A stretch of DNA of 64,000 bases from Limnothrix sp. FACHB-406 (lineage in GTDB: Bacteria > Cyanobacteriota > Cyanobacteriia > CACIAM-69d): assembly GCF_014698235.1 (NCBI RefSeq), contig NZ_JACJSP010000017.1, forward strand, positions 1-64,000. The letters are read 5' to 3'. Made by a program: the position numbers and the translations under genes. Within the stretch, counting starts at the first letter, position 1; every line of letters starts with the position of its first letter. Positions 18,101 to 26,612 of this stretch are shown here, piece after piece. The notes below the pieces were generated by a model. The model did not search any database, had not been told where the DNA came from, and saw only the letters and a list, made by a program, of their open reading frames with translations.

Positions 18101-19772
18101 TTTCCTGTTCCGCCAGGGCCAGTTCCACCTGTTTGCGAGCCGTAATATCAACCCCTACGCCCAAGACTCCATATTCACCCTTGGCGGGCAGAAAAATCGG
18201 TGACTTGTGCCATTGCAGCCATTGAATGTCTGGATTGGTTCCAAATGGATCATCAACTTGGCCGTTGCAGGAATCTGCCCCAGAGGAACCACCAGCCCCC
18301 GATAAATTGATTTCCAAGGCAGTTCCTAGGGTGTTGGTTCCTAAGTCAGATTCTGGGGAAGCATCGAGGAGGGCACCATCCTGCTCCACTGAGGCGATCG
18401 AGTCTGGCTGAACATCTGACTGAGCAATTTTGCGGCGAATCACCATTTCCTCAGGCAAGAAGAGTTCCTGGCGATTTTCAATGACGAAGCGATTTTCGCT
18501 CAAAAACCGAGCATTGGCTTCCGAGGGCCCTAGTAATTCTTCGTCAGTTTTATTCAGCAGTTCATCAACGGTGGTTCCGTAATAATCCGCCATGGCTTGA
18601 TTGGCGAGCACATACCGACCCTCCCAATCTTTGACGAAAATTAAATTGGGATTGTTGTCAATAACAGATCGTAAAAAGACCTGTTGACGATTAATAAAAT
18701 CGCGACTGAGGCGCAGCGAAATTTTTGATTTAATACGTTCTTGGTTTTCGCGATGTAACTCCCCGATCGCCTCCTGAAGCTGATTGGTTCGAGATTGAAT
18801 AATGCTATTTAAGCTGCTTTGAACATTGTGAATTGAAGACTGTACTTCCTTCAGGAAATGCACATTTTTCAGCACGCCCACCCGAATGGCTTGGCAACCA
18901 TCATCAATAAAGGTTTCCGAGAGCAACATGCTGAGGGCTGGCCGATCGGGCTGCTGGATGGCTAATTCCACATCCCGGCGGTGATAGGGTTGCTGTAGAT
19001 CGGAGGCGATCGGGGCCTGTTGTTGCACCCAACGGGTCAAAGCGGGCTGGCCCAGGGTGGTGATGGGTTGCCCTTGTAGGTTTTGCTGCTCGATCGCGCA
19101 AATTGCTTTTAGCGCGTCATTGGTAAACAGTAATTGCCCACCGGCATCGGCCACATACACACCATCGGGTAAACTTTGAACCGTATGATTCAGCCACTGT
19201 AATTGGCGTTGTTGCTGATAGGTTTGCCAGCTTTTTTGTAAGGTAATTGGCAATAGCTTGAGATAGGCTCCAGCGGCATCTTTCACCACATAATCGGCAG
19301 CGCCCTGTTGCACCAGTGCCAAGGCCACATCTGCGGCATCCGCTGGAACCATCACCAGCCAGAGAACCGCCTGGGCTTCCATGAGCTGCAAGAGTTCCCG
19401 AAAGCTGGGTGCGGCTTGGTCGAGGAGGTCGGGTTGATCCTGCGCGATCGGGGTTACGGGGCGATCGCTGGGCTGGGGGCTGCGATCGGCCAAGTCTTCA
19501 GGCTTGTTGGCGGGACAGCTTTCAGTCCCTGCCGACGGTTCCAAGACCGCCTCGATCGGGGGAATCGCACAGCCATTGAGCAACACCATCTCGACCGGTT
19601 GCCGACGCAAATGGGCGATCGCCGCCTGCATGGAAGCCACCACATGCCCTTCACCCAGCCAGGGCCAGTGCTGAAAACAGCGAGCAAATTTTAACTGATC
19701 CGTTTCATCAGGTTCCAAGACCAATAATTGGCCCAAAAAGGGTGATGCATTAGCCGCAGCAACGTTGGTCAT
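15180..19772 (-). CDS. Multi-PAS/GAF sensor histidine kinase with degenerate receiver
   Basis: The protein has 1530 residues and no obvious membrane helix. Domains in order: a receiver-like fold (about 10-190) whose phospho-Asp site reads VLLNG, so it is probably inactive, with an acidic/Pro insertion; PAS (about 195-300); a coiled coil; PAS (about 370-545) interrupted by a Ser/Asp-rich insertion of some 70 residues; PAS/PAC (about 560-690); PAS/PAC (695-825); GAF (about 835-990); PAS/PAC (1010-1130); PAS/PAC (1135-1255); HisKA with NMSHELRTPLNAILGM; and HATPase with NLLSNAVKFT, ADTGIGI and GTGLGLALV. It likely integrates several cytoplasmic signals. No regulator gene is adjacent. GAF Cys residues (CSYILEHGELYCE) could matter for a bound chromophore, but this is unproven. 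Confidence 0.92.
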   Translation of the reverse strand: MTNVAAANASPFLGQLLVLEPDETDQLKFARCFQHWPWLGEGHVVASMQAAIAHLRRQPVEMVLLNGCAIPPIEAVLEPSAGTESCPANKPEDLADRSPQPSDRPVTPIAQDQPDLLDQAAPSFRELLQLMEAQAVLWLVMVPADAADVALALVQQGAADYVVKDAAGAYLKLLPITLQKSWQTYQQQRQLQWLNHTVQSLPDGVYVADAGGQLLFTNDALKAICAIEQQNLQGQPITTLGQPALTRWVQQQAPIASDLQQPYHRRDVELAIQQPDRPALSMLLSETFIDDGCQAIRVGVLKNVHFLKEVQSSIHNVQSSLNSIIQSRTNQLQEAIGELHRENQERIKSKISLRLSRDFINRQQVFLRSVIDNNPNLIFVKDWEGRYVLANQAMADYYGTTVDELLNKTDEELLGPSEANARFLSENRFVIENRQELFLPEEMVIRRKIAQSDVQPDSIASVEQDGALLDASPESDLGTNTLGTALEINLSGAGGSSGADSCNGQVDDPFGTNPDIQWLQWHKSPIFLPAKGEYGVLGVGVDITARKQVELALAEQEKSLSTLVANLPGYVYRVANNPEYSALFVSDGVTAITGYETHEYLVDRTTSCGQEIHPEDADRVWEIVQAAIQKQEPYECEYRILTKFAQEKWVWERGSGVYSNEGKFLFLEGFVTDISDRKAAEQNLRQLSDRLQESQRIAKLGNWQIDLRSNKLYWSEQVFEIFEVDAQQFDASYEAFMAAVHPDDREMVDRAYERHLVNHEPYSVTHRLLLADGRIKYVHEQCETTYDEDGTPLYSQGTVQDVTDQYLAEMAREQAEKALHQVIEGTATVTGAQFFPNLVRHIAEALNVDYVVATELRGDRLQTLGVWVDGQLGDNSNLDLENTPCSYILEHGELYCETGGQSCFSISHSLFPGAVNGLLGVALQDDQGQAIGSLCILDQQPFSEEKHQQAMALLRVLASRAGAELQRKQANDALEQLNQDLEARVLQRTLELQAQEAQLRDLFDNATDLIQRIDPQGQILLVNRVWKETLGYGDEDLNDLSIFQVVHPADLEDYRQYLDRLCAGEASLDIETRFLSKDGQEILLEGNANCDFQEGKPIAIRSMFRNVTEGKQTRKALQESQQFLQTVLNTFPLFVFWKDRNSVYLGCNQNFAAAAGLPSPEAIVGKTDYDLPWGVSEAELYRADDREVIESGMAKLHLIESQKQLDGSLIQIETNKVPLRDSSGTVIGVLGIYQDITDRQAAELQLQRTNQQLLRATRLKDEFMANMSHELRTPLNAILGMTESLQEEIFGPITPQQDYALRTIDQSGTHLLELINDILDMAKIESGQMELDWSITDLVPMCRSSLVFIQQQATKKRIELNLNSPENLPNLWVDERRLRQVLINLLSNAVKFTPEGGKITLSIAVTSESLTAASEFVRSRSLSKMHLQGLVQQPPAPTAPANQPTTFVRIAVADTGIGIAAENLPKLFQPFIQVDGALNRQYDGTGLGLALVKQIVELHQGCVDVVSEVGVGSCFTIELPLLAPPPHQIP

Positions 19773-20492
19773 TGGATGTAAAGAACGCGGGGATCCATTC
19801 CCTTAAACACTGAATCACCATCGGCCGAGCGTTGACCCAGAACCCGGAACGCCAATTTGCAAGATACCTAAAAGGGTTTGAACATCAGGTTTGGATAATG
19901 ACTGAGAACCATGGCTTGACCATCACAAAATGATCAAAATTTGCTCCATGAGCGTTTGGCTGATCCCTCAGCATTGACTGATCTGGCTAGCGGGGCGGTC
20001 TGTTGATCGAGGATGCTGAATTTTTCAGTCAACAGAATTTTCTCACGTCTTGAACCAATCGGATCTATGTTTTAGATCGGATTTGAGCTTGGTTGAAATC
20101 CATTTAGGTTCACCCCAAACTTCTGTTCAAATCTTGATCTCAGCCCTAGCCTTAATGCTTGAAGCCTTTTAGAAACCTTCCTTTGTGAACCGCAATTGTT
20201 CCGAGAATCCTGCTCTGTTTTTAAAAATTAACCGTGATGATTGAGCAATCGTTGAAAATTCTTGAGCTGGTGGGGTTGATAATTCTATTTAAGCATTCCC
20301 TGCGATTCTCCTAAAGTATTCCAAGGGGCAAAGGCGATCAAATTCAATCAAGAAGGATTTGGGTATAAACTATCACCAGAGTATGAATTTAAATCATTGA
20401 CTACTGATCATTATTAATACCTAATTCCATCATTGATTGCTGACAATGTTGCTGGCCGTTGCAGCCGGCCGCCGAAGTTGACCCTATCGCCC
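19773..20492. other. 720-base non-coding spacer
   Basis: AT-richer spacer between the start of the multi-PAS kinase gene and the end of the glycosyltransferase gene. No open frame with protein character, tRNA or strong terminator was seen. It should contain the kinase promoter near 19780-19900, but no clear consensus is visible. A small hairpin, CCCTAT/ATAGGG at 20482-20500, overlaps the glycosyltransferase stop codon. Confidence 0.4.
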
Positions 20493-21752
20493 TTATAGGG
20501 AAAAAGAGGTGAAAGTTGGCTGTTGTGGGGAGCTTTGTAAAACAGCTTCGTAATGTTGGGCGGCTTGGTCCCAGCTAAAGTCGCGCTCCACGTAGGCGCG
20601 GGCCGCTTGGGAGAGTTGGGCCCGCAACTCCGTAGATTCCCACAACCGACCGATGGCGGCAATGTATTCAGCGGGTTGGTTGGCCCGTAAGGCTAAGGGC
20701 GGTTGGTCGATCGTCAAGCCCTCGAGTCCCCGATCGCTCCCCACCACGGGTACGCCGGCCGCCATGGCCTCGAGGGTTTTGTTTTTGATGCCCAGCCCGG
20801 TGCGCAGGGGCACGACGCAAACGGAGGCCCGATGTAGCTCGGCGGCCATGGAATCCACAGGGCCAGTGACCACTACGCCAGGTCGATCGCCCAGGGCCAA
20901 CACCTCAGCGCTGGGCCGGGCCCCCACAATCCGAAAGGTGGCGGCGGGATAGGTCGATCGCAGCGGTGGCAGAACGGCATTCACAAAAAACTTCACCGCA
21001 TCGATGTTGTGGGTGGCATCCATTGCGCCCACAAACACCAATTCATAACCCCCGGGATCCCGATCGCGCAGCGGAAACAGGGCCAAGTCCACCCCGTTGG
21101 GAATGACGAAACCGGGCACTTGGGGCGCAAATTGGGCCATGTAGTCCCGATCGTCGGGCGTGGTGGTGACGATCGCGCTGAATTTGTTGGCGTAGCGGCG
21201 CTCGTAGCGGGCGAGCAAGGGCAAATACAGCCAATCGCGCGTGGGGTGGGGAGATGCACCCAAATCCAGATGCCCCTTGGCCCAACCGTAAACGGAGCTG
21301 TGAACATCCACAATCGATCGCAGTTTGGGGTAGCGCCGCTGCCAATCGGGCCGCACATAGATTTCATTCACACTGTGCTCGCAGGTGACCACATCAAAGC
21401 GATCGGCCGCAATTTGTTGATCAATCCAAGCCTGCATCGGCCGCGAAAAGCGATGCAACACATTGGGCGGCGTGCCCCTCAGCCAAGATTGCCCAAACCG
21501 CTTCACCTTGCGGGCCAACTGGCGCGGACTGCGGCTGGCGGCCGGATCCGGTGGCAGCGGAAACACCATCACCTCCTGAACAGTTGCCCGAAGCGCGGCC
21601 AGATGGTCATCGGTGACACTAGGATGGCGCTGGGTGGCAATGGTGACCGCATGGCGCTGGGCCAAACGGGCCAGCAGGTTGTAAGTCCGAATTTCCGTGC
21701 CGCCTTTGCTGGGCGGATAAGGAAAGGTAGAAGAAATGGCTAAAATTCTCAT
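20493..21752 (-). CDS. GT4-family glycosyltransferase
   Basis: From ATG 21752 the protein is 419 residues and opens MRILAISSTFPYPPSKGGTE, the classic N-terminal donor-sugar fold start with a glycine-rich loop. The C-terminal GT-B half has LVFVGAMDATHNIDAVKFF, FRIVGARPSAEVLAL and the nucleotide-sugar binding stretch GLGIKNKTLEAMAAGVPVVG (E-x7-E region). It is a cytoplasmic retaining transferase of a type found in cell-surface polysaccharide synthesis. It is divergent from galE with only 34 bases between the start codons, so the two may share a control region. Donor and acceptor cannot be told. Confidence 0.88.
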   Translation of the reverse strand: MRILAISSTFPYPPSKGGTEIRTYNLLARLAQRHAVTIATQRHPSVTDDHLAALRATVQEVMVFPLPPDPAASRSPRQLARKVKRFGQSWLRGTPPNVLHRFSRPMQAWIDQQIAADRFDVVTCEHSVNEIYVRPDWQRRYPKLRSIVDVHSSVYGWAKGHLDLGASPHPTRDWLYLPLLARYERRYANKFSAIVTTTPDDRDYMAQFAPQVPGFVIPNGVDLALFPLRDRDPGGYELVFVGAMDATHNIDAVKFFVNAVLPPLRSTYPAATFRIVGARPSAEVLALGDRPGVVVTGPVDSMAAELHRASVCVVPLRTGLGIKNKTLEAMAAGVPVVGSDRGLEGLTIDQPPLALRANQPAEYIAAIGRLWESTELRAQLSQAARAYVERDFSWDQAAQHYEAVLQSSPQQPTFTSFSL

Positions 21753-21786
21753 GGCGATCGCCCCGTAATTCCCGTCGCTGCCCCCC

Positions 21787-22797
21787 ATGACCGACGCTTG
21801 CTCAAAACCCACCATTCTCGTGACCGGCGGCGCTGGCTACATCGGCTCCCATACCGTTCTAGCGCTTCAACAGGCTGGCTATCCGGTGGTTGTGCTGGAT
21901 AATTTGGGCTACGGCCACCGCGAGATTGTGGAATCGGTGCTAAAGGCTGAGTTGATTGTGGGTGATATTGGTGATCGGGCCTTACTCGATCGACTCTTTG
22001 CCCAGCGCCAGATTGGAGCCGTGCTGCACTTCGCCGCCTACATTGCCGTGGGCGAGTCCGTTGCCAATCCCGCCAAATACTATCGCAACAACGTGGTGGG
22101 AACCCTGACCCTGTTGGAAGCCATGGTGGCGGCCCAAGTGCCCCATTTCGTGTTTTCCTCCACGGCGGCCACCTATGGCGTACCCCAAACCCCCAAAATT
22201 GCCGAAGATCATCCCCAACAGCCGATTAATCCCTATGGGGAGTCTAAATTAACCGTCGAGCGGATGCTGCGGGATTTTGACCTGGCCTATGGATTGCGAT
22301 CGGTCATCTTCCGTTACTTCAACGCTGCCGGAGCCGACCCCTCCGGCAACCTGGGCGAAGATCACCAGCCGGAAACCCATCTGATTCCACTGATTTTGCT
22401 GGCGGCCCTGGGCCAGCGGGACAACATCGCCATTTTCGGCACGGACTACCCCACCCCCGACGGCACTTGCATTCGGGATTATGTCCATGTGAACGACTTG
22501 GCCCACGCCCATGTGTTGGGGTTGGAATATTTGCTGAACGGCGGCGAATCCACGGCATTTAATTTGGGTAATGGCAACGGATTTTCCGTGAAGGAAACGA
22601 TCGCTGCTGCTCGCCAGGTGACCCAACGCCCGATCGTTGTGGTGGAGCGCGATCGCCGGGCTGGTGATCCGCCCGTGTTGGTCAGCAGCAGCGATCGGGC
22701 CCAGGCGGTTTTGGGCTGGCAACCGGAGTACCCAGATTTAGAGGCGATCGTGTCCCATGCTTGGCACTGGCATCAACGCCGCCACGGCACTGAATAA
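21787..22797 (+). CDS. galE: UDP-glucose 4-epimerase
   Basis: The protein has 336 residues, the usual GalE length. It has the NAD-binding motif VTGGAGYIGSHT (residues 12-23), the catalytic Ser in VFSSTAATYG, the YxxxK pair in NPYGESK, and FRYFNAAGADPSG. It interconverts UDP-glucose and UDP-galactose for surface polysaccharide and galactolipid precursors. It is divergent from the glycosyltransferase gene. No RBS is obvious between the two close starts. Confidence 0.95.
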   Translation: MTDACSKPTILVTGGAGYIGSHTVLALQQAGYPVVVLDNLGYGHREIVESVLKAELIVGDIGDRALLDRLFAQRQIGAVLHFAAYIAVGESVANPAKYYRNNVVGTLTLLEAMVAAQVPHFVFSSTAATYGVPQTPKIAEDHPQQPINPYGESKLTVERMLRDFDLAYGLRSVIFRYFNAAGADPSGNLGEDHQPETHLIPLILLAALGQRDNIAIFGTDYPTPDGTCIRDYVHVNDLAHAHVLGLEYLLNGGESTAFNLGNGNGFSVKETIAAARQVTQRPIVVVERDRRAGDPPVLVSSSDRAQAVLGWQPEYPDLEAIVSHAWHWHQRRHGTE

Positions 22798-22933
22798 TGC
22801 CAGCCAGCTTCTATCCAGCAGTTTTTAGTCAGTTACCCAATGAAAGCCGCCCAATTTTTCTCCGTTGAAATCAGATGAAATCAGAGGATAAAAATAGGTC
22901 AATGCGGATGAGGCTTGATTTTTTGAAAGAGGC

Positions 22934-23386
22934 TTATTGGGGTAGAAAATTTTCGTTTAATACCTCAAAAAGTTGGTAGGGACAAGCTTCTGGAAACTGT
23001 TCGATCGGTAATTCTGTTTCATCACTGGCTTGCCGACGTGCTCTGGGATAGGCCCAATCTAGGGCCTCAGTTAGGAAATTTTTGAGGCTAGGGGAATCGT
23101 CTAATAGGGACTGAATTCGGGTTCGGTGTTCCGTGATGCTTCCTGCCCAGCTTCCCGATCGCATCTCAGGCTGAAATTGCCACTTTAAAAGATGCACAAG
23201 AATCACCACCAAATTATGTTTAATGGCACGTTTATCGCTGCGGGCCATTGACTCTAATTCATCTAATAAATTATCCCAATCCACATTGCCGTAGTCACGG
23301 CGGCGCAGTTGTTCGATTGTTGCGTCTAACCAAAGGGCGTAATCGCACTCATACAACGTTGCCAAATTGTCCCGGGCCACTGTCAT
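22934..23386 (-). CDS. DUF29 domain protein
   Basis: The protein is 150 residues. It has the DUF29 pattern common in cyanobacteria: LYECDYALWLDATIEQLRRR at the start, then VDWDNLLDELESMARSDKRA and a helical segment with LVVILVHLLKWQFQPE and SWAGSITEHRTRIQSLLDDSP. The family is small, helical and multi-copy in cyanobacteria; its function is unknown. It is a monocistronic minus-strand gene downstream of egtBD, separated by a hairpin. Confidence 0.88.
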   Translation of the reverse strand: MTVARDNLATLYECDYALWLDATIEQLRRRDYGNVDWDNLLDELESMARSDKRAIKHNLVVILVHLLKWQFQPEMRSGSWAGSITEHRTRIQSLLDDSPSLKNFLTEALDWAYPRARRQASDETELPIEQFPEACPYQLFEVLNENFLPQ

Positions 23387-23504
23387 CGCTGTACCTCACG
23401 GAAACAAGCAAACTGAGAGGGCAAAAACGTTCACCCTCTCAATTTAGCAGTTCGCCTAAGAAAATGCCTTGACTTCCTTGGGGATCCAATCAAGTCTCGA
23501 TGGA

Positions 23505-23542
23505 TGATTGATAGTTTTGACTGTCAACTAGACTATCAATCA
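23505..23542 (-). terminator. Hairpin downstream of egtBD
   Basis: TGATTGATAGT (23505-23515) and ACTATCAATCA (23532-23542) form a perfect 11-bp stem with a 16-base loop, 40 bases past the egtD stop on the minus strand. No T-run follows. It is the likely 3' end of the egtBD transcript, or a regulatory palindrome upstream of the DUF29 gene. Confidence 0.45.
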
Positions 23543-23582
23543 CATGAGCTTGATTGACGTTTGAAGAAAGGAGAACAAGAAT

Positions 23583-24650
23583 CTACGAGCTGGTAGCTTG
23601 ACACAACAGCAGTCCAAACCATTGCTGTGGATCGCTCCAGGTTTTGACGGTGGTGAGGCCGCGCTCTGCGAGCTGTTGGGGCAAGCGATCGAGCCGGAAT
23701 TTGCGGGAAAGTTCCGTCAAAATCGACTCCCCGGCTTGGAAGTTGGCGACAAAATTCAGGCGATCGAACTGCACTTGGCAATCGCGGTGACAATGGAGAT
23801 ACATCTCGATTTGCGAGTCTGCGGTGTTATAAACCGCTTCGTGACTGAAAGCATCGAGATCAAAATTGCCCCCAAAACGCCGGTTCAAATGAGCCAGCAT
23901 GTTCAAGTTGAAGGCGGCCGTCACTCCCTGAGAATCGTTATAGGCTGCCTTGAGGATTTCCAGGTCTTTTTCGAGGTCAACTCCTAACAGGAAATAGTCA
24001 CCGGGCTTGAGCGATTGGGCCACGCGATCGACAAAGCTGTTGAAGTCTGCGGGGGAGAAATTTCCCATCGAACTGCCCAGGAAAAACAATAGGCGCGATC
24101 GCTCATTGCTGTGGGCTAAATAGTCCAAGGCTTGGTCATAGGTTCCTAATAGTCCCTGGATCTGAAATTCAGGATATTGCGATTGCAGTTGCACCACGCT
24201 GCTGTGCAAAATGCCGCCACTAATATCCACCGGGAGATAGTGGCAAGTGTCGGGGCGATCGGCCCAGAGCGATCGATAGGCATCCAACAGTAAGCGAGTT
24301 TTGGTGGAACTGCCGCTGCCTAATTCAATCAGTTCGTGGCTGTCGGTGATTGCAGCAATTTCGGTGGCATAGGTTTGCAAAATCCAAGCTTCTGTACGGG
24401 TTGGATAATATTCCGGAAGCTGGCAAATGTCCTCAAAGAGTTGCGATCCCCGATCGTCATAAAAATACTTGGGAGACAACTGCTTAGGGTTTTTGCTCAA
24501 GCCTTGGATCACCTCTGCCCCTTCTGGGGTGGCGGGTACGTGGCTGTGATCCAAAACAATGATCGCCCCCGATCGAATATCCGCATCAACCATTTCAGCG
24601 GCATTTACAGGGCGCGATTGAACAGACAAAGACCGGCTTTCTAGTGGCAT
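23583..24650 (-). CDS. egtD: L-histidine N-alpha-methyltransferase (EgtD)
   Basis: The protein is 355 residues. The family signatures are QLSPKYFYDDRGSQLFEDIC (58-77), LPEYYPTRTE, the SAM-binding loop ELIELGSGSSTKTRLLLDAY (106-125) and FFLGSSMGNFSP. EgtD trimethylates histidine to hercynine, the first step to ergothioneine, in the cytoplasm. Its start overlaps the end of egtB by ten bases, so the two are co-translated. Together they make the minimal ergothioneine pathway seen in cyanobacteria, with no EgtA, EgtC or EgtE gene nearby. Confidence 0.94.
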   Translation of the reverse strand: MPLESRSLSVQSRPVNAAEMVDADIRSGAIIVLDHSHVPATPEGAEVIQGLSKNPKQLSPKYFYDDRGSQLFEDICQLPEYYPTRTEAWILQTYATEIAAITDSHELIELGSGSSTKTRLLLDAYRSLWADRPDTCHYLPVDISGGILHSSVVQLQSQYPEFQIQGLLGTYDQALDYLAHSNERSRLLFFLGSSMGNFSPADFNSFVDRVAQSLKPGDYFLLGVDLEKDLEILKAAYNDSQGVTAAFNLNMLAHLNRRFGGNFDLDAFSHEAVYNTADSQIEMYLHCHRDCQVQFDRLNFVANFQAGESILTELSRKFRLDRLPQQLAERGLTTVKTWSDPQQWFGLLLCQATSS

Positions 24651-26149
24651 AAATCACTTGTTCCTTGGGCAATCCGAAAGCCCACATGTTGATAAAAATG
24701 AGGTCGAAACCAATTGCGATAGGATGGCAGGGCCATGGAGCCATTGGTGGCCCAAGAACCACCCAGCATCATCCGGTGATCTTCATCAAAAAAAGGCGCT
24801 GACTGATCCTCATAAAGGGGATGAGGTTCAAAGCCGGGTAATGGATTAAAAGCATCAGCAATCCATTCCCAAACATTGCCGCACAAATCCGCAAGTCCTT
24901 GGGCGATCGCCCCGTTTGAATTGACCGCTCGGGGTGAGATCCATTGCCAGTGCAAATTGGGAGGCAATTCAGCCATGGGGCCTGAGTTTTGCCCGAAAGC
25001 CTGCCCAAAGTCTTGCCCGAAATCTTGATCTAGATCTTGGATGAAAGGGCGATTGAAGTGGGGATCTGTTTGCTGATTCCAAGGCTGGAAATCATGACCT
25101 TGCGCAGGGTTTTGTGCCTCTGTTGTTGACCATTGCAATGCACGATTCCATTCCGCCTCGCTGAGCAATCGCACGCCTTCACCCTTCCAGCGACAGAAGG
25201 CGATCGCCTCGTGATAGTTCACTTCTGCGGGCCAGGCGAGGGGTAAATCACATTCAAAAAAGGTCGATCGATACCGGTAGTGATCGCCTTGCGGAATCCA
25301 AAACTTGGGATGGGAAACCTGATGCATTTCGCGCCATTGCCAACCCTCGGCCGACCAGTAGGCTGCATTTTGGTAGCCACCGGCTGCCACAAATTCTTGA
25401 TACTCTTGGTTGGTGATGAGGAATTGGCTCGCCCAAAAGCTGGGCACTTCCACTGGGCGGCGACCATATTCACTATCCCAACCATAGGTTTGATCGGTTG
25501 GGGATTTCCCGAGGGTGACTGTGCCGCCGGGAATCAGGCGCATGAAATTTTGCGGCGCGGGCAAATCCGTTGGGGCGATCGACCAATCGGCCGGACATCG
25601 CAGGCGATCGAGGGGTAATTGGCGCAACAACATCGAAGAGGTTTCAATGTGAATCCGCTGATGTTCGATCGCCATCAACAGGGCCCAAAGGGGATGTTGG
25701 GGGTGAATGGGCAATTCAAAATCAACAGTCTGAATCACTTGCTCGATCGTGGCCTTGACCCGATCGCGATAGTCCCAAACAGCCGCCACTTCTGGCCATT
25801 GAATCTCGCCAATGACGGCATCTAATTCCGCAGCAGTGTTAGGATCAACCCCGATTTCAAACAACTGCTCATAGTCTGGGTTCAGCCGTTGTGACCACAG
25901 GCCAACCCGCACCAACTTATTGACATAAAAAACCGCTGAATGTCCTAAGTAGAAAATCAGCGGGTTGCGTAGGGGATCTGGTCGTAAATAAAAGGTTGCT
26001 GGCTCTGCCAAACTGCTTAGCAGTTTATCTTCTAAAGCCCAGGCATCCTGAAAATAATGCAGCAGTTCCTGCGAGCAACAACGGTCTAACCGTGGCACAG
26101 TTGGGGCTGAATTCATCCGAATGTCAGCCGGATTGGTTGCAACAGTCAT
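24641..26149 (-). CDS. egtB: Ergothioneine sulfoxide synthase (EgtB)
   Basis: The protein is 502 residues. The N-terminal DinB-like domain carries the non-heme iron triad: His70 (YLGHSAVFY) and the HX3HXE motif AIEHQRIHIE (H163, H167, E169). The C-terminal formylglycine-generating-enzyme-like domain shows IPGGTVTLGKSP, PVEVPSFWASQFLITNQEY, RLLSEAEWNRAL, LCGNVWEWIADAF and YRNWFRPHFYQHVGFRIA. It joins hercynine to a thiol donor with O2; without a gamma-glutamylcysteine-processing gene beside it, direct use of cysteine is plausible, as reported for cyanobacterial EgtB. A repeat-encoded insertion DFGQDFGQAFGQ sits at about residues 368-388. It is first gene of egtBD. Confidence 0.94.
   Translation of the reverse strand: MTVATNPADIRMNSAPTVPRLDRCCSQELLHYFQDAWALEDKLLSSLAEPATFYLRPDPLRNPLIFYLGHSAVFYVNKLVRVGLWSQRLNPDYEQLFEIGVDPNTAAELDAVIGEIQWPEVAAVWDYRDRVKATIEQVIQTVDFELPIHPQHPLWALLMAIEHQRIHIETSSMLLRQLPLDRLRCPADWSIAPTDLPAPQNFMRLIPGGTVTLGKSPTDQTYGWDSEYGRRPVEVPSFWASQFLITNQEYQEFVAAGGYQNAAYWSAEGWQWREMHQVSHPKFWIPQGDHYRYRSTFFECDLPLAWPAEVNYHEAIAFCRWKGEGVRLLSEAEWNRALQWSTTEAQNPAQGHDFQPWNQQTDPHFNRPFIQDLDQDFGQDFGQAFGQNSGPMAELPPNLHWQWISPRAVNSNGAIAQGLADLCGNVWEWIADAFNPLPGFEPHPLYEDQSAPFFDEDHRMMLGGSWATNGSMALPSYRNWFRPHFYQHVGFRIAQGTSDLCH
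24987..25046. repeat. 12-bp tandem array inside egtB
   Basis: Five degenerate 12-bp units (TTTTGCCCGAAA, GCCTGCCCAAAG, TCTTGCCCGAAA, TCTTGATCTAGA, TCTTGGATGAAA) lie head to tail in the FGE-like half of egtB and encode a repeated D/FGQ tetrapeptide. The unit is the same 12-mer, in inverse orientation, as the array upstream of btpA. Confidence 0.85.
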
Positions 26150-26262
26150 ATGGCTAGATCACCATGACGATTTCAAATGATCTGATCTCCAATGGTTTTA
26201 GCATTGGGCAATGGCCCGAGCCATCCCTTGAAAATCAAGACTGAATTTTCCCCATTGCGGTC

Positions 26263-26286
26263 AAAACCGATCCTTCTGGATCGGTT
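26263..26286 (-). terminator. Candidate terminator of the mrp operon
   Basis: AACCGATCC (26265-26273) and GGATCGGTT (26278-26286) form a perfect 9-bp stem with a 4-base loop. On the minus strand it is followed by two further T, giving TTTT. It lies downstream of mrpB and upstream of egtB. Confidence 0.5.
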
Positions 26287-26430
26287 GAGGTCGCTTGCTT
26301 TGCAGCGGGTCTTGCCCAATTAGGATTTCAATGAGGCAAGGGCAAAGGTTTGGGGAATTGTGTTCCCATCCTCAGTCTGATTTTGGATCCTGAAGGGGAA
26401 CTTCAGCAATTCTTCAGCGTTATGGGATCT

Positions 26431-26480
26431 ATTTCTTCACAAAGCGTGATTGAACATTTCTTCACAGAGTGTGATTGAAA
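26431..26480. repeat. 25-bp tandem duplication
   Basis: ATTTCTTCACAAAGCGTGAT plus five further bases (26431-26455) is repeated at 26456-26480 with three to four mismatches, in the spacer between mrpB and egtB. Confidence 0.8.
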
Positions 26481-26612
26481 TTCCCTTGAAGAATCGCTGT
26501 CAACAATTCGTTTCACGAGTCATGTCTAAGCATCCCTTCCCAAGGTCGATCGGGGTGGCCAGCAACATCACAGAAAACGATCAGTCGGATCACTCAACTG
26601 TAAAAGCCAAAC

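Larger units (their letters stand above)
26150..26612. other. Spacer between mrpB end and egtB start
   Basis: This 463-base spacer has no gene. It holds a candidate mrp terminator (26263-26286), a 25-bp imperfect duplication (26431-26480) and presumably the egtB promoter near 26160-26250, for which no clear consensus is seen. Confidence 0.5.

Noticed and set aside
20482-20500. Terminator for the glycosyltransferase gene (CCCTAT/ATAGGG)
   Set aside because: Short 6-bp stem; the T-run is on the wrong side for the minus-strand transcript and the stem overlaps the stop codon.
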